Below the pieces are notes generated by a model that saw nothing but the letters and a program-made list of their open reading frames with translations, ran no database searches and had not been told where the DNA came from. This document shows, piece by piece, positions 63,923 through 64,000 of a stretch of 64,000 nucleotides of DNA. The DNA is taken from contig NZ_CP098039.1 of assembly GCF_023650955.1 (NCBI RefSeq), forward strand, positions 496,001-560,000, given 5' to 3'. Source of the DNA: Thermosynechococcus sp. HN-54 (GTDB taxonomy: Bacteria; Cyanobacteriota; Cyanobacteriia; Thermosynechococcales; Thermosynechococcaceae). The first letter of the stretch is position 1, and each line of letters begins with the position of its first letter. Both the position numbers and the translations under genes were made by a program.

Positions 63923-64000
63923 ATGCAGGGTAGAGTTGCTTATTTTATTCTTCCGTATGAAAATCATATTGGATGGTCATTAGCGCAACTGAGTATTGGA
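63923..64000 (+). CDS. Partial ORF running off the window (26 codons)
   Basis: ATG 63923, eight bases after GAGGG (63910-63914), opens a frame that runs to the last base. The first residues are MQGRVAYFILPYENHIGW, then SLAQLSIG. The upstream TATAGT box and ribosome site make a real gene start likely. The product cannot be named from 26 residues; the 3' end is missing. Confidence 0.5.
   Translation, partial: MQGRVAYFILPYENHIGWSLAQLSIG

Noticed and set aside
1..64000. CRISPR arrays, insertion sequences, prophage genes, group II introns, rRNA
   Set aside because: No spaced direct-repeat array, transposase, integrase, reverse transcriptase or rRNA segment is present; all large stretches are accounted for by ordinary genes.

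Overview
This window reads as chromosome of a unicellular, probably thermophilic cyanobacterium very close to Thermosynechococcus. The evidence is psaA/psaB, cyanobacterial NDH-1 subunits (NdhK, NdhL, NdhD1, NdhF1), the carboxysome shell protein CcmP, the plastid-type ribosomal protein PSRP-3/Ycf65, split transhydrogenase genes (pntA1, pntA2, pntB), several cyanobacterial DUF families (DUF3110, DUF3007, DUF4278, DUF4330) and frequent copies of the HIP1 octamer GCGATCGC. Lengths of PsaA (755 aa), PsaB (741), NdhD1 (529), NdhF1 (656) and NdhL (76) match what I remember of T. elongatus; the species is inferred from memory, not from a search.

Layout. 1-3 kb: ribosomal cluster rplK-rplA-[L10 leader with terminator hairpin]-rplJ-rplL, ended by a terminator, then rnhA. 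3-9 kb: HAD phosphatase, PSRP-3, a probable petL missed by length cut-offs, a short isocitrate-dehydrogenase-family enzyme, a Trk/Ktr ion transporter, tRNA-Pro(TGG), lepA and a 55-residue membrane ORF. 9-17 kb: beta-propeller/transglutaminase protein, clpC, HAD phosphatase, ccmP, UvrD-like helicase. 17-24 kb: DUF4278, a glycosyltransferase coupled to DUF3110, an ABC exporter, and a P-type ATPase cotranscribed with a UspA protein. 24-31 kb: pntA1-pntA2-pntB behind a long leader, HAD phosphatase, trpC, and an iron-sulfur photolyase. 31-41 kb: a soluble MCP-like protein behind a Pho-box-like array, isoaspartyl peptidase, ndhK-ndhL-DUF3007-malQ, a 450-aa pentapeptide protein, a DegT aminotransferase with a four-Cys insert, D-lactate dehydrogenase behind a possible leader peptide, argG. 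41-52 kb: YciI, a pentapeptide protein fused to an unknown domain, tRNA nucleotidyltransferase, an orphan solute-binding lipoprotein, pgi, a hydrolase, ndhD1 and ndhF1. 52-64 kb: SYLF protein, YbaB, NarL-type regulator, an FHA-FHA-ABC transporter, WD40 protein, DUF4330, RidA, psaA-psaB, a secreted protein, and an ORF running off the end.

The genes are mostly core housekeeping, photosynthetic electron transport and redox balance (PSI, NDH-1, transhydrogenase, D-LDH, G6P isomerase, glucanotransferase). I see no prophage, insertion sequence, group II intron or CRISPR array. The most interesting signals are regulatory: HLR1-like direct repeats at psaA, ndhK and the ndhF1/SYLF divergent region; a stem-loop in the psaA leader; an attenuator before rplJ; a Pho-box-like array before the MCP-like gene; a short ORF coupled to ldhA. 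At seven convergent gene pairs the two stop codons share one four-base YTAR site. Among proteins, the FHA-FHA-ABCG transporter, the tip-degenerate soluble MCP, the DegT Cys insert, the propeller-transglutaminase and the K-Y coenzyme motif in the short IDH deserve a second look.
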